DNA of 64,000 bases from Bombyx mori (GCF_030269925.1 NC_085107.1:4340001-4404000); one strand, 5' to 3'. Counted from the first letter of the stretch, positions 12,500 to 24,190 are shown. Translations and numbers: made by a program. Notes: a model not told the origin generated them from the letters alone.

Positions 12500-13244
12500 T
12501 GGCTATTCCAGCTAAATAGGCAGAGTAGAGTGTACGAGCAATATTGGCGGCCAAAAACAAAGATGTCGATGATTTCAATGCGACCAGCAGAACTTTCTTC
12601 CAGAAGAGTTGTTTTCTTACAAATCAGTTGACGCGGTCCTAAATTAGGATGACGTAGTAAACTATCCCACAGAGTTTTTGAATTTCCTGAATTTACCTGC
12701 ACTACTACCACCTCACAAATTACAATTAAAAGTAGGATCAGTTTTTGTTATATTGCGTAACATTAATCACCCTCGACTGTGGAATAAATGGAACGAGACT
12801 GGCTGTGAAAAAGCTAATGAGTAATGTCATCGAGGACAAGATCTTCAAGACAAAATACAAAGGAGATGTCTTGATTCCGCGTATACCATTACCGACAATT
12901 CCAACATATTTGTTATTTGATTTTAAGCGTCTGCAATTTCCCGTGCATCTGACCTTTGCGATGACCATATAGAAATCGCAAGACCAGTCGTTACTCGTTT
13001 GCGGAATCTACTTGAAATTTCCTTATTTCGCCCATGGGCAATTATTTATATGTCGCATGTTCTCGAGTTGGAGTTCATCTTTATATAATTATAAAAAAAA
13101 GATAAAAAAGAAGCTTTAAATTTGTTAAGTGTATACCTAACTGTGTTGCATTTAATAATGTAGATAAAAAAATTGTATTAATTTTATACACACCACATTT
13201 TATTCAAAACATGTGGGTGATATGAAGTTCACCGGGTTATCTAG
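12500..13244 (+). mobile_element. Autonomous Helitron remnant: helicase C-terminus and 3' end
   Basis: Across several frames the plus strand encodes the end of a Pif1-type Helitron helicase: LPPHKLQLKVGS near 12709, then NGTRLAVKKLMSNVIE, DVLIPRIP, FKRLQFPVHLTFAMTI (12745-12972 frame) and FAHGQLFICR (about 13030-13060), matching the helicase motifs ending in the HGQ box. The segment ends with CACCGGGTTATCTAG followed by T (13230-13245), the CTAG-T terminus expected of a Helitron. Frameshifts and stops show it is dead. The left boundary is not defined. Confidence 0.75.
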
Positions 13245-13397
13245 TACATAATAAATTAAAATGTTATTTTTGTAGTATTCAACATCTTCGTCGGGATGGT
13301 TTAGGTTAAATTATGTTTTTAGACTACAGATCTAATCCAAGTTCATTGATTCATTACATTAACTTACTAGAATTAAACAGTGTATGCTTGTCTACAG

Positions 13398-13515
13398 GAA
13401 GGGGTATCCGGAGAATGGCGTGGCGCTTGGCTGATACTTGTACGACGTGTCTTAGTCTACACGACCAAAGACTCTAATGTATGCACCGTAGATCTTAGGA
13501 AGACAAGATGTGTCG
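13398..13515 (+). CDS. ARAP: ARAP/RhoGAP15B-type gene, exon A (PH domain part)
   Basis: The acceptor TCTACAG ends at 13397 and the donor GTAAGT starts at 13516. The exon enters in phase 0 and leaves one base over. It encodes 39 residues with the PH-domain pattern GAWLILVRRVLVYTTKD followed by TVDLRKTRCV: two beta strands and the conserved tryptophan region. The protein is a Rho GTPase-activating protein that turns off Rho GTPases at membranes. The PH domain is expected to bind phosphoinositides. This is the first exon I can identify in the window. Earlier exons must lie upstream because it begins mid-domain. Confidence 0.85.
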
Positions 13516-14199
13516 GTAAGTGCGTATATACAATACTGAACTTACAAGATTTTGAAACAAAATACGGAACAACGAAAACACATGACATTCCTCGTGCTAT
13601 TCTTTCCGAAGCAGACCAAGTAATTATGACTAGACATAAAGGATAATATACGAAATGCTTGCAAAGTTAATACGAAACTTCGAAATAGAAAATGGAAAAC
13701 TAAGTCCGATCGCGTCGTTGTTCTAGTACTCCCTGTTCCTGCAATAGTGTCCCTGACCACTATACCGCGAGTCTGAGATAGGTTCCCGCTCGGAATCAGT
13801 ATATTTAATTCAAATATATCATATTTGGCGTCTGAGTGTAATGTTCCTTGTCATATACGTGTGTTTGTGTTTTTAAAGCAAAAGAAAAACCCTAACATTA
13901 AGTATTATAAATTGTAATCAATTCGAATTATTATGAGTACCTATACTCGTAACTAATTAATTATCTACGACTATTTGAGGATTCCTCAATATTTATTTTA
14001 ACAATTTTTATTAAGTTATTAAAATTTATAAAACCAATATTTTAAAAAAGTATATAAAATATTAAAAATATAAAAAAGTGTCTAAAAGAAGTCTTGCAGA
14101 CGAGTCATTATACCTGATACTTCCAGAATCAACATTGACAATATTAACCAATTTCCATATTTTGGGGGCGGGTGGAAGAAAAGGGGACAAGTGAGTGTA

Positions 14200-15110
14200 G
14201 TCCCACGGGCAGGTTTGATTAAATGAAAACGACATTGGACTCCAACGTCCTCAGTGTCGCTATGTACTGCGCGAAGACAGGAATGAATGGAGGAACATAG
14301 TCCGAATAAAAGTGCTCTCTGACAATCTCTCGCAGCTGCCGAGCCTTGAGACGCTCAGTCACCAGGAGTGCCCATGGCCGTATTTTCTTATGGACTTTTT
14401 TGTATGGGCGATCCCAGCGGTCCTGTTCGAGAATCTTCAGGAGCGTTTTCATGCTCTGAGACTTGGCCTCCCTGATGGTCAGCCTCAGGGCGTCCTGCTT
14501 CTGACGGCAGTTTGTGTATAAATACAGCCAGGTCGCCGTCTCGGCGAAGGCCACATAGCGAAGGTGGCGGGGTGGTGCCGGGCGCTTCGGCGTGCTCTTT
14601 CCTCTCGAAGGAGCGTAATCTCATGTATCCACCAGTGCGCCCTGCCATGCGAAGCTTGACTGTCTACCCGGGCCATCGTGATTTCGAAGACGCGAAGCAT
14701 AGTGCCCCGGGACCAGTTGGCCTACGATTCTACGTTCACGAGACGCGCGAGTATCGGCGCCCACGCGGCCATCGTCGACGTCCCCACTTCGAGCACCTTG
14801 TACAGGTGCCTCAGTGCTCATCGCAGAAATGATCGGGGAGTACTATCCATCAGAGGGTTGACCGGTATTCCGACAAAGTACGCACTAACGACTGCACTCC
14901 CTGCAGCCACTTATCCCTTCACGATGTGCCGCTGCTTGGGATCGATCATTTATGATATAGGTTTACTTTTCGCGGTCTCGGCTGGTCAAGGTAAGACCTC
15001 CGGTGCTCAAAATATGGCTGAAAGAATGACAGGCTTGGCCGACAGTCGACCGAGTGCAAAACCACTACGCCTAATCGGTAGCCCCTAAATCCCTAATGCC
15101 GTCCCCTGTA
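14200..15110 (-). mobile_element. R1-like LINE fragment (linker before reverse transcriptase)
   Basis: This GC-rich minus-strand block encodes, at 14554-14219, LRLTIREAKSQSMKTLLKIL, EQDRWDRPYKKVHKKIRPWA and LKARQLREIVREHFYSDYVP. That is the region between endonuclease and reverse transcriptase of R1-clade ORF2 proteins. It compares with LQPEKLRDIVSALFP at the start of the LINE at 32963. The part at 14821-14554 continues the same product with frame changes. Its right edge is uncertain, and neither a tail nor a target duplication was resolved. Confidence 0.7.
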
Positions 15111-15599
15111 GCTGAACCTGGGACATGGCATCCAACGGCCGGCAAAAGCAAAAGATGCAGTGTTAGTTCACTTCCACGACAACAAGGCGATATTGTATTT
15201 ATTTATTAAACGTAGAGTTGGGAGCCGGTGAACAACATTCGAATCGCCTCCACATTCACATTTTTCATATTTTTCTAGCTCGAGATATTGTCGCGTGAAT
15301 GTGGCGTGCCTTTCAGGCGTTATAAGGGCGCGAGGTGCCTCCTACAACACAATAGAGCTAGATAACTTAAATATTGATTTGTTTTATCTGCGATGTTAAA
15401 TTGTTCTATGAAACGTTTTGTAAAAATATAGTTAATTTTTTGTTATTGTGGCATAAATCGCGATTCAGATTTGAAAACGTTAATCGAAGGTACCGATACT
15501 GCTCAAAGCAAAATTTAAGCTTATCTAACCCACCTAAACAAAAAGGTTGCTTTTTTATTGTTTAGGCGTTTAGGTTCTGGTTATTTAAATTAAAAATTT

Positions 15600-15890
15600 A
15601 ATTGAGGTAAACATCCAAAAAAGATTCTCTACAATCTGCCAAGAGATTCTTCGGACACATCATGCGGTCTCCCAGACATGAATTTGAGAAGTTCATCATT
15701 TTGGCTCCCGTAGAAGGCAAGCGCGCTGTGGGCAGAACACCAGGCAGATGGCCAGATCTGGTTAAGAAAGCGGTTGGTAGTAGTCTATACTGTGAGGTCC
15801 ATGCCACCCATGACCGAACACTGGAGAAAAGTCACATGTGATCGCGATCCTTAGCAGTGAGGGAACTAGGAAGAAAAGAGAAAGGAAAAT
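15600..15890 (+). repeat. LINE 3'-end fragment (reverse transcriptase C-terminus)
   Basis: The plus-strand translation gives RFFGHIMRSPRHEFEKFIIL, EGKRAVGRTPGRWPDLVKKA and HATHDRTLEKSHM, then a stop near 15840. GRTPGRW is the hallmark of the C-terminal tail of RTE/Jockey-like endonuclease-reverse transcriptases. It is the same family as 4938-5046. Short 3' UTR sequence follows up to a mariner relic. Confidence 0.72.
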
Positions 15891-15894
15891 TAGA

Positions 15895-16970
15895 GATTTG
15901 ACGAAAATTGACTCAGAAAAAGTTATTTGTGAGTGTTTGGTGGACTAGCGCCGGTGTCGTTCACTACAGCTTTCTAAAATCTAGCCAAACAATTACGGCA
16001 GATATATATTGTCAGTAACTGTAAACCATAAAGGAAGAACTAGCTGCTAAACAACCGAAATTAGTCAATCCCTCTAGGCCACTGTTTTGGGATCCCTCTT
16101 CGGCTTCTCAGCGAAGAAGGCGGAGTGGGCGGCACGGGTGCGAAACTCTTGTTCATCTCCCGTAGGGGCTGTCGGGTGCCGGGTGCGGGGGTGCCCGGTA
16201 CTCGGCTGTCGGTCCGGTGGTGAGGCGGCGCAAGGTGGCTCCTGTGCACCGCTCACGGTGTGTCTCCGAGACGACGTCCTGCGGGATTTTCCCGGGGATG
16301 GAGTGCCGTCCTATTATCAGGATGGGTACCGGCGACGGCGAGCCTTCGGCGCGCACTGTGCGGTACCGTGGGTTTCGTGGAGTCGGAGTGGTGGGGCTCG
16401 ATGGGGTTTAGTCGGTAGTCGGTTTTGCGGTGTAGCTCTTGCGTGGCTGACGCCGTGCAGTGCCTCGCGCGCCTTTCTCAAGGCGTAGTCTCCCGGCAGG
16501 AATTGAGAGAAGAGAAGGACCCCTGTCTTCTTCTTCTCCCTGTACTTCTCTGGAGGCGCCGGAGTCCGACATAACCCGGTCTCTTACCCCCCTCGACCGG
16601 GTATCCGTAAATGGATTCCCCAGCGTTAACAAACAGAAAAAAATGCCACTGCTGTTTCACGACAAGGTAAGACCACACACTGCACAACAAACAACCACTA
16701 AGTTAGATGAGCTATAATTGGAATCATCATGGATATCCACCGTACTCCCCCGACCTTGCTCCAATATAATTTTTTCAGGAATTTCAGGACAACTTCTTAC
16801 AAGGAAAAAAATCAACTCTGATGCGGCAGTCCAAACCGCCTTCAAAGAGTTTATTGATTCTCGCCCCCATAGTTTCTTTTAGTAAAGGAGTCAATGAACT
16901 ATGAAGAAACCTATAAGATGGCAAAAGTGCATAGATAATAACGGTGCATACTTTGATAATTGAATATATT
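15895..16970 (+). pseudogene. Mariner transposase, C-terminal half, interrupted
   Basis: 15895-16084 encodes KLFVSVWWTSAGVVHYSFLK and TITADIYCQ, a mariner core. 16652 onward encodes the HDK (usually HDN) and VRPHTAQQTTTKLDEL region, then degenerate YSPDLA-like and FIDSR..SFF sequence to about 16970. A 560-bp retroposon with a 7-bp duplication separates the two parts. Removing the insert and one duplicate restores the frame at the junction. The second catalytic block has HDK in place of HDN. The N-terminal half is not adjacent. Confidence 0.8.
16085..16644 (+). mobile_element. Short non-LTR retroposon, copy 2, inserted in mariner
   Basis: GCCACTG at 16078-16084 and at 16645-16651 flanks the insert. 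The insert ends CCAGCGTTAACAAACAGAAAAAAAT, an A-rich 3' tail. It is GC-rich and shares blocks with copy 1 (5532-5855), including the GTCTCC/CGAGACGACGTCCT region, TTTTCCCGGGGAT and GGATACCCG/TCCGTAAA near the tail. It is longer at the 5' side than copy 1. No conserved protein domain was recognised. Confidence 0.8.
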
Positions 16971-17329
16971 TCCCAAAAAAATAATTGACTTTATATTCCT
17001 CCCGTAAAAACGCTAATTTCATATGTAAGGACCTAATAATATGTAAAGCTATTTATTTGAAATTGATTTTGGGATGAAATTTAATTAAATGTAATAATGC
17101 AACGCAATGATACGAGACGAGGTAAAATTAAATTGACTTATTGGAATAATCTGAGAAACCTTCAATTTGCGAATAAATTTTAGGAGAGCCCGCGCATAAG
17201 TGCCTACTATACTTCATTTTATTCATGCCATCAACGAAGGTGAATAGGTATCGTAATAAACCGTCGACGTCGCCCAAAGCACGTCATCACGGATCCTCCT
17301 GATCCATTAACGGTGTTTTTAGGCAATAC

Positions 17330-17530
17330 AAGCACTGGTCACCGTCCTCGTCGAACCCGTTGCTTGCGACGAAGGGCCCGACGAGCGAATTAACCCACAT
17401 ACCGGGGGTATGTGGGTGGGGTGAGCCCCGTGAGCTCACCTACACAAGCTAGGGTAAGCTGAAATAGCCTCTCAAGCCGGTCTACTAGGGTACTGAAGGC
17501 CAAATCCTAGATTCGGCCGTAAGTAAATGC
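17330..17530 (-). repeat. Second Bombyx-type repeat (GATCCGGCGAGAAACTC family), deleted copy
   Basis: The minus strand carries GTAGGTGAGCTCACGGGGCT and the GACGGGTTCGACGAGGACGG-like block (here AACGGGTTCGACGAGGACGG) that define this family at 50872 and 60640. The central part (ACCCACTGAGAAGATCCGGC) is missing. Confidence 0.65.
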
Positions 17531-18933
17531 CGTCAGAGCCAGAAATCGCGTACTTTGTTCGCATCCTGGACGTAGCAAATTCTTCTAAAATACCTTCAGT
17601 CTACAGTTTTGTTATTCTTCAATATAATCTCAGTATTGTTTGATAAAAGTAAATACATATAAAAATTCTTCTACATAGTAAAATTTGTACTTAGTATCCA
17701 GATAGTGCATACATAGTGTGATTTTATAATTTAAAGAGAGAGAGAGAGAGATTAAATTGTTTTTTGTTCCAAAAATGTCCCGATTTTTTCTTTTTGAGCT
17801 AGTATTATTATACGAATTAGTAAACGACTGTACTTCGAAACATTAACAATAACAGGTACCCAATTTTCGTACCAAAAAATCAGTTGTCTCTAAATTCGGT
17901 TTACTGACGATAGTTGAACGTGACAACGTCATAAGAAAATACTGATGGAATGGTTTCATTTTTCAATTATCACAATTATCGTTGCTATAAACAATTGACA
18001 CCACATTCACCTTTCACTGAACTTCATACTTGACGAAAACATGTAAATGTATTTGTATAAATAAAATACAGGCTCGTATATTGAATATTTGCGTTTATTC
18101 TTATTTTATTAATTTAAATTACAACTTGCCATGCACGGGTGTAAAAGGCTGGAACGGAAGAGAGTGTTGCCAAGCGCCAATCTTAAAATTAGCAACTTAG
18201 AACTTAGGTGTTACCATTACAATATTACAATATAATTCTAAAGTTCATATTTTGATTGAACAGTATTATTGTATAGCAGCCGTCCACGCGGAGGCCGATT
18301 GTGCCTCTTTGTCGCTCGTTGCGCGCTCTCGCCTGCACTTCAAGCCTTAAATGGAACGCCTCATGAGTCATGTTTTTTCGTGCGTGCAGCCGGCTCCATC
18401 GAAGTATAAGACGTTGTCACGTCAAAAACGAACAAATTGTAAAGCAGTACAACATCATTAAATAAATAAAAATTCAGCACAGTACACTAAACCGTTTATA
18501 TTATCGATTTCTGAACATTATGAAGAGAATAATCTTTCACTTCATGAGCGTGACAACACATTCTTACGTTTTCCATTAAAATTCGCCCGCCTTACATTTT
18601 TTTTTTATTTTTTGCATTTGTTTTCATTTCATATTGCTGTACAATAAAGAATACGCCATCCTACTCAAAAATATGTTCGAGCAGTTCTACGTACCGTCTG
18701 TTCATACGAATTTTGAGAATTTTTTTTGAACTTAAGTATATTAATAGACCAGACAAACTGAAAATAGCGTCCTTATAAACGTTACATGTAAGGTAAGCTA
18801 GGTTTATATTCCTAACAAATATAACAAGTTATTTATAAACGTTCGCGGCCGCCTACATTACAGAGCATATTTATCACGATTTTCACTTATAATGAGTGCT
18901 TGTTATATCGCTTACGAACGGTTCGTAAAGGCT
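17531..18933. other. AT-rich spacer inside the large intron
   Basis: No exon or RNA gene is supported. It includes a GA dinucleotide run near 17736-17751. Confidence 0.4.
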
Positions 18934-19263
18934 TATTCATGATTTTTTTATTGTCTTTGTAGGCAGACGAGTATACAGCCCACCTGATGGTAAGTGGTCA
19001 CCGTCGCTCATGGACGTCAGCAATTCCAGGGGCAGAGCCAAGCCGCTGCCTACCGTTAAGTACTCTCCGCAAGCTTCGTTTGAAGAAGGACATGTGATAG
19101 CGCTCGGAAAACACCGTGGAGGGGAGTTCATTCCAAAGCCGGATGGTACGTGGCAAAAAAGATCTGGAAACGCACTGTCGATGAACGCAGCGGTTCCAGA
19201 TAATATGGATGAACTCTGTTCCGATGGCGGGAGGTGCGATGATAAAAAGGAGATGAAGGGATG
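18934..19263 (-). repeat. Unclassified LINE-type 3' end, copy 1
   Basis: On the minus strand it ends GTCTGCCTACAAAGACAATA plus an A run (the T run at 18946-18952), a retroposon-like tail. Its plus-strand sequence CAGACGAGTATACAGCCCAC recurs near 29520 and 30083. The open frame at 19010-19264 is a shadow of the repeat, not a gene. Confidence 0.65.
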
Positions 19264-19472
19264 ACTTAGGTAACGATGTAGCTAATGAACCTAACCCTGG
19301 AACCTAAGCATGTTAAACATGTACTACAGCACAGTGGCTATCCCGTGAACGTTTCTAAGCTCCGACGAAAGAGCAGCCGTCCCTTAGAATATCATGTAGA
19401 AAGTCGATCGCTTTTCTTGCCACATTTTAAAGGTATGGCGAATAAGATACAAAAAATAGTAAATATGTTGAT

Positions 19473-19730
19473 GGGTGAAAGACTATTTGGTTTAAGCGAA
19501 AAGTTTTGCAACATTACAGGAGAGCCAGTTAATGTTTTGAATTTGGAAAAAAATATCGTGACAAAAAAACTACTTCACCTAGGTATTTGAACGTGTTAAA
19601 AATAATTGTCGTTCAATTAAAAACATTGAATTGTTGATACTATTATAATAACAAATACAACGGACCTTTAATTACAAAGATAAATGTCGCGTGTTAAGCG
19701 AAATGTCGCTTAAACCAAATAGCCTTGGTC
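19473..19730. repeat. MITE-like repeat, copy 1
   Basis: The two edges match in inverted orientation: GACTATTTGGTTTAAGCGAA at the left and TTCGCTTAACACG..CGAAATGTCGCTTAAACCAAATAG at the right. The right part (ATTAAAAACATTG ... GACCTTTAATTACAAAGATA) recurs at 55458-55593. Confidence 0.6.
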
Positions 19731-21051
19731 AGACCCCGAAATGTATATTATTATGACGTAAAGGCTGTCTTCAACATTTCTAAGAAAATTGCACAGAGCC
19801 AACGCTCAGTGAAGGATAACTTTTTTCTGAAGCAATCTAGTATCTAGACTACTTACAGCTGTGGCGAGTCTTAAATTGAACTAACTAAAGAAACCATCTC
19901 AGTCCGGATAAATTATATCAGAGTAAAAAAATAAATAAATAAAAAACGTAAATATGCTACGGCTTAAACGAGCTGGAGTCCGAACCTAATTATTAGATTG
20001 AGTTTCACCAACCGCATGTATAATCTGCTGAACGTCGCTATAAGCCGGTACTGGTCAAAGAAACAATTGAAATATAAAAACTTCAACAGGGATGATGGCT
20101 TCGGGCTATCGGGTTAATGGATATTGGACTTGTTAGGCTTAGTAAGAGAGCAATCCGCTCTCAGTGTCCAGCAAAAATCAGTAGGTACTATATACTCGTA
20201 CTATATAAGTGTATAATGACAGGGCAAGTCATCGAGTTTCGGTATTAACACCCAAAACCGAACTGTTAAGAAGTTTGTCTACTCTTAACATTCTACTCGC
20301 AAGCTCTAGTCTACCCGTAATCCGTAATCTTATTACAGGGCCGAAGTATGGGGAATTCATTAAAAGTGAAAATCGGGGTGAAAACATCTTAAATAACAGA
20401 GTTTATAAAGCTTTAAGTCTATCTGATGACGTCATATATGCGTATCACGTAGTCTTGTGAAATGGTAATACCCGATATATCGATGGGATTGTCGTTTCGT
20501 TGATGACATATTCGCCGGCACGTTGATCAGTCCTTTGTGTGTTGAATTAATCGGAACGGGGTGAATATCGGGTGCATTCACGATAGTTGCTATATGCAAC
20601 GCACTTAATTTTCGAATTATAGTCATCGTTTGCGTTATTGCATTTCACAACGATTATCTTGATGCGAATAATTCGACGTACATTAAATTTTAATCAAGAG
20701 CCAATTCATAGCAATTATACCGTGTGAATGAGTGCTTCGTTTTGCGTAAACTTAATATAAACGCCTAATCGGCAACGGTAATTAGTTTATCGGAATGATT
20801 TTATATTACAAGTCGAATAAATATTTGCACTCCGTACACTTCATTAATGTTTTGAGCAGTTTGTGCGCATTGTTACCTCGCCCCGAAGGGACTAATTATT
20901 ATTCGTATTTTTATTGTGTCCATTTTGATGAAAAAGATACAAATTTAGTGAAATCAAAACACTAATCAATAACACAAATGACTGAATTTGTAAATAAAAT
21001 TTCATATTTAAAATTAAAAAAAATATTTGTATATAATATTTTTTGCCATAT
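19731..21051. other. Spacer without recognised features
   Basis: No coding exon, RNA gene or named repeat was recognised. Confidence 0.4.
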
Positions 21052-21063
21052 ATAAATTACATT

Positions 21064-21182
21064 AATTAATATTAATATATAAAGTGGATGAGGAAAGCAG
21101 CAGACCGGGCTCAGTGGTGTAGATTGGGAGAGGCCTATGTCCAGCAGTGGACGACTGTGGGCTGTTGATGATGATGATGATG
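21064..21182 (+). repeat. RTE-like LINE tail with 12-bp target duplication
   Basis: ATAAATTACATT lies at 21052-21063 and again at 21183-21194. The insert carries GAGGCCTATGTCCAGCAGTG and ends in a GATGATGATGA tail. It belongs to the family seen in longer form at 46224-46479. Confidence 0.85.
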
Positions 21183-21194
21183 ATAAATTACATT

Positions 21195-22741
21195 TCAAAT
21201 GACCCGTACTTTAAAAGGGCATTTTTATAGGTAAAAATTTATTAATAAATTTATTGTATCAGCTCTGTAAAATAAGAGCAAGCCCTGAGCTTATTTACGA
21301 AATTTCTGAGTGATGAAACTCCATTTCGCATGGGTGGTAAAGTCACGAAGGTATAAATGCGTCTTTGAAGGCCCACTCGAATAAAAAAAACTGAAATATA
21401 TTCTTCAGTTTTCGCGACTCGTAAACATTATTGAAACATACGACTTAATCTCGCGTTTTATGAAAACTGTTGAATAATCGGAAAAGCGGAAATAACATAA
21501 TTACAATAAAACACGAGATTAAACAGTAAAAATTGTTTTAATTATGAATATGGCCTCAAAATTCCCAAAAAATGGACCGACGACCTATTCAGGTTCGCTC
21601 GATCTTTGTGGCATGGCTTTGGGTTTTTTTTAAGCTATTGCATAGCTTCTATCGCGGGCCTTGAGCGCGGCGACTGATTCAAGAAATTACGTAACGAAAA
21701 TAACCTGACACCCTCACTACGCCTACTATGTAGCTCGCGTTCAACACATTCACACGTTGCGCTGGTGTAGTGTTTGTGAATAAGCGCGTGGCGTGACGTC
21801 GCACTGCATGAGCATCATGAAAAGTCTGCCCATCTCTCTCACGCGGTCTAGCTTATGAGTGTGAAGAGGACAGTTAATGTTTTGCTTTTGTTAATGTTTA
21901 TAAATATAGCGTGGTCTTATTTTTATTATTGTTTTAATATTAAATTATTATTGTCTAATTGTAATTGCATAAGTTGATAAAAAATGCTTTGCAATAGCTT
22001 TACCGCGGCAGTCCACGAGTGCCACACGTCTGGTTTTTTTTTCGGGGGTGACCTATGTCCAGCAGTGAACGTCTGTTGGCTGATAAAATAGAATAGAAAA
22101 TATGGCGTCAATTAAATTCAGCATACTATTAAACTTTGTAATACTTCAAATACAGTCGTTTGCCTATTGGGAAAATGAATATTCGAATTTCTTTTTTTAA
22201 CTTATTCTAATTGGAAAATTTCATATGACATTATTTGAATATCTTATCGAACGAACGAATAAAAATAAGAAAAATCCTTGTAATACGCTCAAAGAGAAGG
22301 AGAGCGTGGGATAGCTCAAAGCAACGTACCAGCGCTCCGTTTTAGTGTCGGGTAAAAAATAAAGAACATCTTGTTTTTGAAAGCGAATATCGCTATCAAA
22401 TGAAGTCGCCTTTGGGATTTATGGTATTTTTTAATCTACACCTACTAGCAATACAAATTAATTATCTTAATTCCGAAAGTAAACCTTATTTCTTTGGAAA
22501 GCAAAATGTATTATTAATCAAATATTTGTATAGTAGAATTATGAAAAAGATATTCAAACTCATTTTTTTTTTTTAAATAGCCGGTGGAAAGGCCTTTTAT
22601 CAGAAGTCAAATGGAAAAGCTGTTATTTGAGACATCGAACTAGAGATGGGAGCAGGGACATTGACACTATGTGTCACTCTTGATATTGACCCCAAGAATC
22701 CCATTATAATGTGTGAGTTAGATACTACCATCCTATTTATT
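21195..22741. other. Spacer with repeat debris
   Basis: A short piece at about 22047-22085 (CCTATGTCCAGCAGTGAACG) is another remnant of the same LINE tail. An unexplained moderately GC-rich block lies at 21600-21860. No gene is supported. Confidence 0.45.
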
Positions 22742-24190
22742 TATGTTAATACATGAATCAAAAACTTTGTACCCCTTTATACGAAAATTGCGCGGACGGA
22801 GAAGTATGAAATTTCCCACACTTATAGAGAATACTAGCTGACCCGGCAAACGTTGTTTTGCCATATATAAGATTTCTAGGGAATTTCTAGTGTAGAAAAA
22901 AAAAACTTTATTGGAAGTGTGTAAGGATGTGGTAAATGAGTGAAAGAGGTATGTAGTCCTGTGAACGATGAGGAAATATATAATAAAAATAACAAAACCT
23001 CATTCAACTACATAATACCTCATTCTAACAAAAAAAAAAGTCCAAATAAAAAAAATATGTTAGGGGTGGACAACCCTAATCACTTAGGGGTATAAAAAAT
23101 AGATAGTAGCCGATTCTCAGGCTTACTGAATATGCATAAAAAATTTCATGAGAATCGGTCAAGCGGTTTCGGAGGAGTATGGGAACGAACATTGTGACAC
23201 GAGAATTTTATATATTAGATAGAGAAAGAGTGCAGAATGCTAATATTTTTTGAAAATTATGCATATAAAATATACTAAATCAATTAAAAAAACATTACAC
23301 CCACTACCGTGTATTTGACTCAACGCATTGTACATATATATATAATATTTGTTTATTGTCAATTGTCAAACCTTTGGTTATTGTTTAAAGTCTGTGGTCA
23401 AATTGAGAATAGGTTAAATAATATTGTTTGTCTTTAATATTATTTATCTATAGTGTAGTTTTGGCGAAATCTGTGACTATATTATAGAAGTATAATAGTG
23501 TTTGACAATAGAACCATTGTAATGTATAAACTTATAATTTAAATTTATTATGGTCGAATTTCGACTACTGCGGGACTTCGACATATAAAGAGAAAGAAAA
23601 CGGTGTACAATTAAATAAATCCTTTATTATTATTATTTTTGCGTAGTCGAATGTACAAGTTCTAGTTTCAACCTTCAAGTGACAACCGGAGCTTATACAC
23701 ATAAACACGTGAATAACGCCACCCATCTTGAGACATGAAGTCCTAAGTTTCAATTGTATAACAGTATAGTCTAGAGGTCCCGCAGTAGTCGAAATTCGAC
23801 TATAATTAATTGGAATTGTAAGTTTGTACACTATTATGAGTGTATTTTATACTTCTATAATCACTAATTTCGCCAAGACTACACTATAAAAAATATTATC
23901 AAAGACAAACAATATTTAATCTATTCTCAATTTGACAACAGACGTCAAGAACAAATTTTTGACAATAAATAGTATGCATGCGTGTGTGCGTCAAATACAT
24001 GGTATGTAGTGTGTGTAATGTTTTGTTTATTGATTTAATGTATCTTTTATGCATTATTTAAAAAAATATTAGCATTGTGCACTTCTTCTCTGTATTCTCT
24101 ATAAGTGTAGAAAATTTCATACTCCTCCGTCCGCGCAATTTTCGTAAAAAGGGATACAAAGTTTTTGCTTCACGTATTAATATATAGACA
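22742..24190. mobile_element. Large fold-back (inverted repeat) element, copy 1
   Basis: The left arm starts at TTAATACATGAA (22750) and the right arm ends TTCACGTATTAA (24181), and the arms pair over several hundred bases. Paired landmarks are the GCGCGGACGGAG block against CTCCGTCCGCGC, the TGCTAATATTTTTT block, the GAGAATAGGTTAAATAATAT block, and GTCGAATTTCGACTACTGCG at the centre (23553-23575) against CGCAGTAGTCGAAATTCGAC (about 23775). A spacer of about 200 bp separates the arms. The left arm is enlarged by a Helitron-like insertion. No transposase is present, and the transposon class is unknown. Confidence 0.82.
22834..23223 (-). mobile_element. Helitron-like non-autonomous element in the fold-back arm
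   Basis: Read on the minus strand it starts TCTATCTAATATATAAAATT and ends GCCGGGTCAGCTAG followed by T, the TC...CTAG-T termini of Helitrons. The same 3' end (GCCGGGTCAGCTAGT) occurs at 40567 and 42600. The other arm of the fold-back lacks the insertion and shows the uninterrupted site. Confidence 0.8.

Noticed and set aside
1..13397. Upstream ARAP exons (ArfGAP, ankyrin, earlier PH)
   Set aside because: I looked for AG/GT-bounded frames with PH or ArfGAP motifs (such as a CX2C zinc pattern) and found none that I could support.
14312..15088. Plus-strand frames of 69-136 residues in the GC-rich block
   Set aside because: They are antisense to an R1-like LINE protein.
19010..19590. Two open frames of 84 and 101 residues as genes
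   Set aside because: The first is a shadow of a repeat found three times; the second runs into a MITE-like repeat. Neither shows splice sites or a domain.
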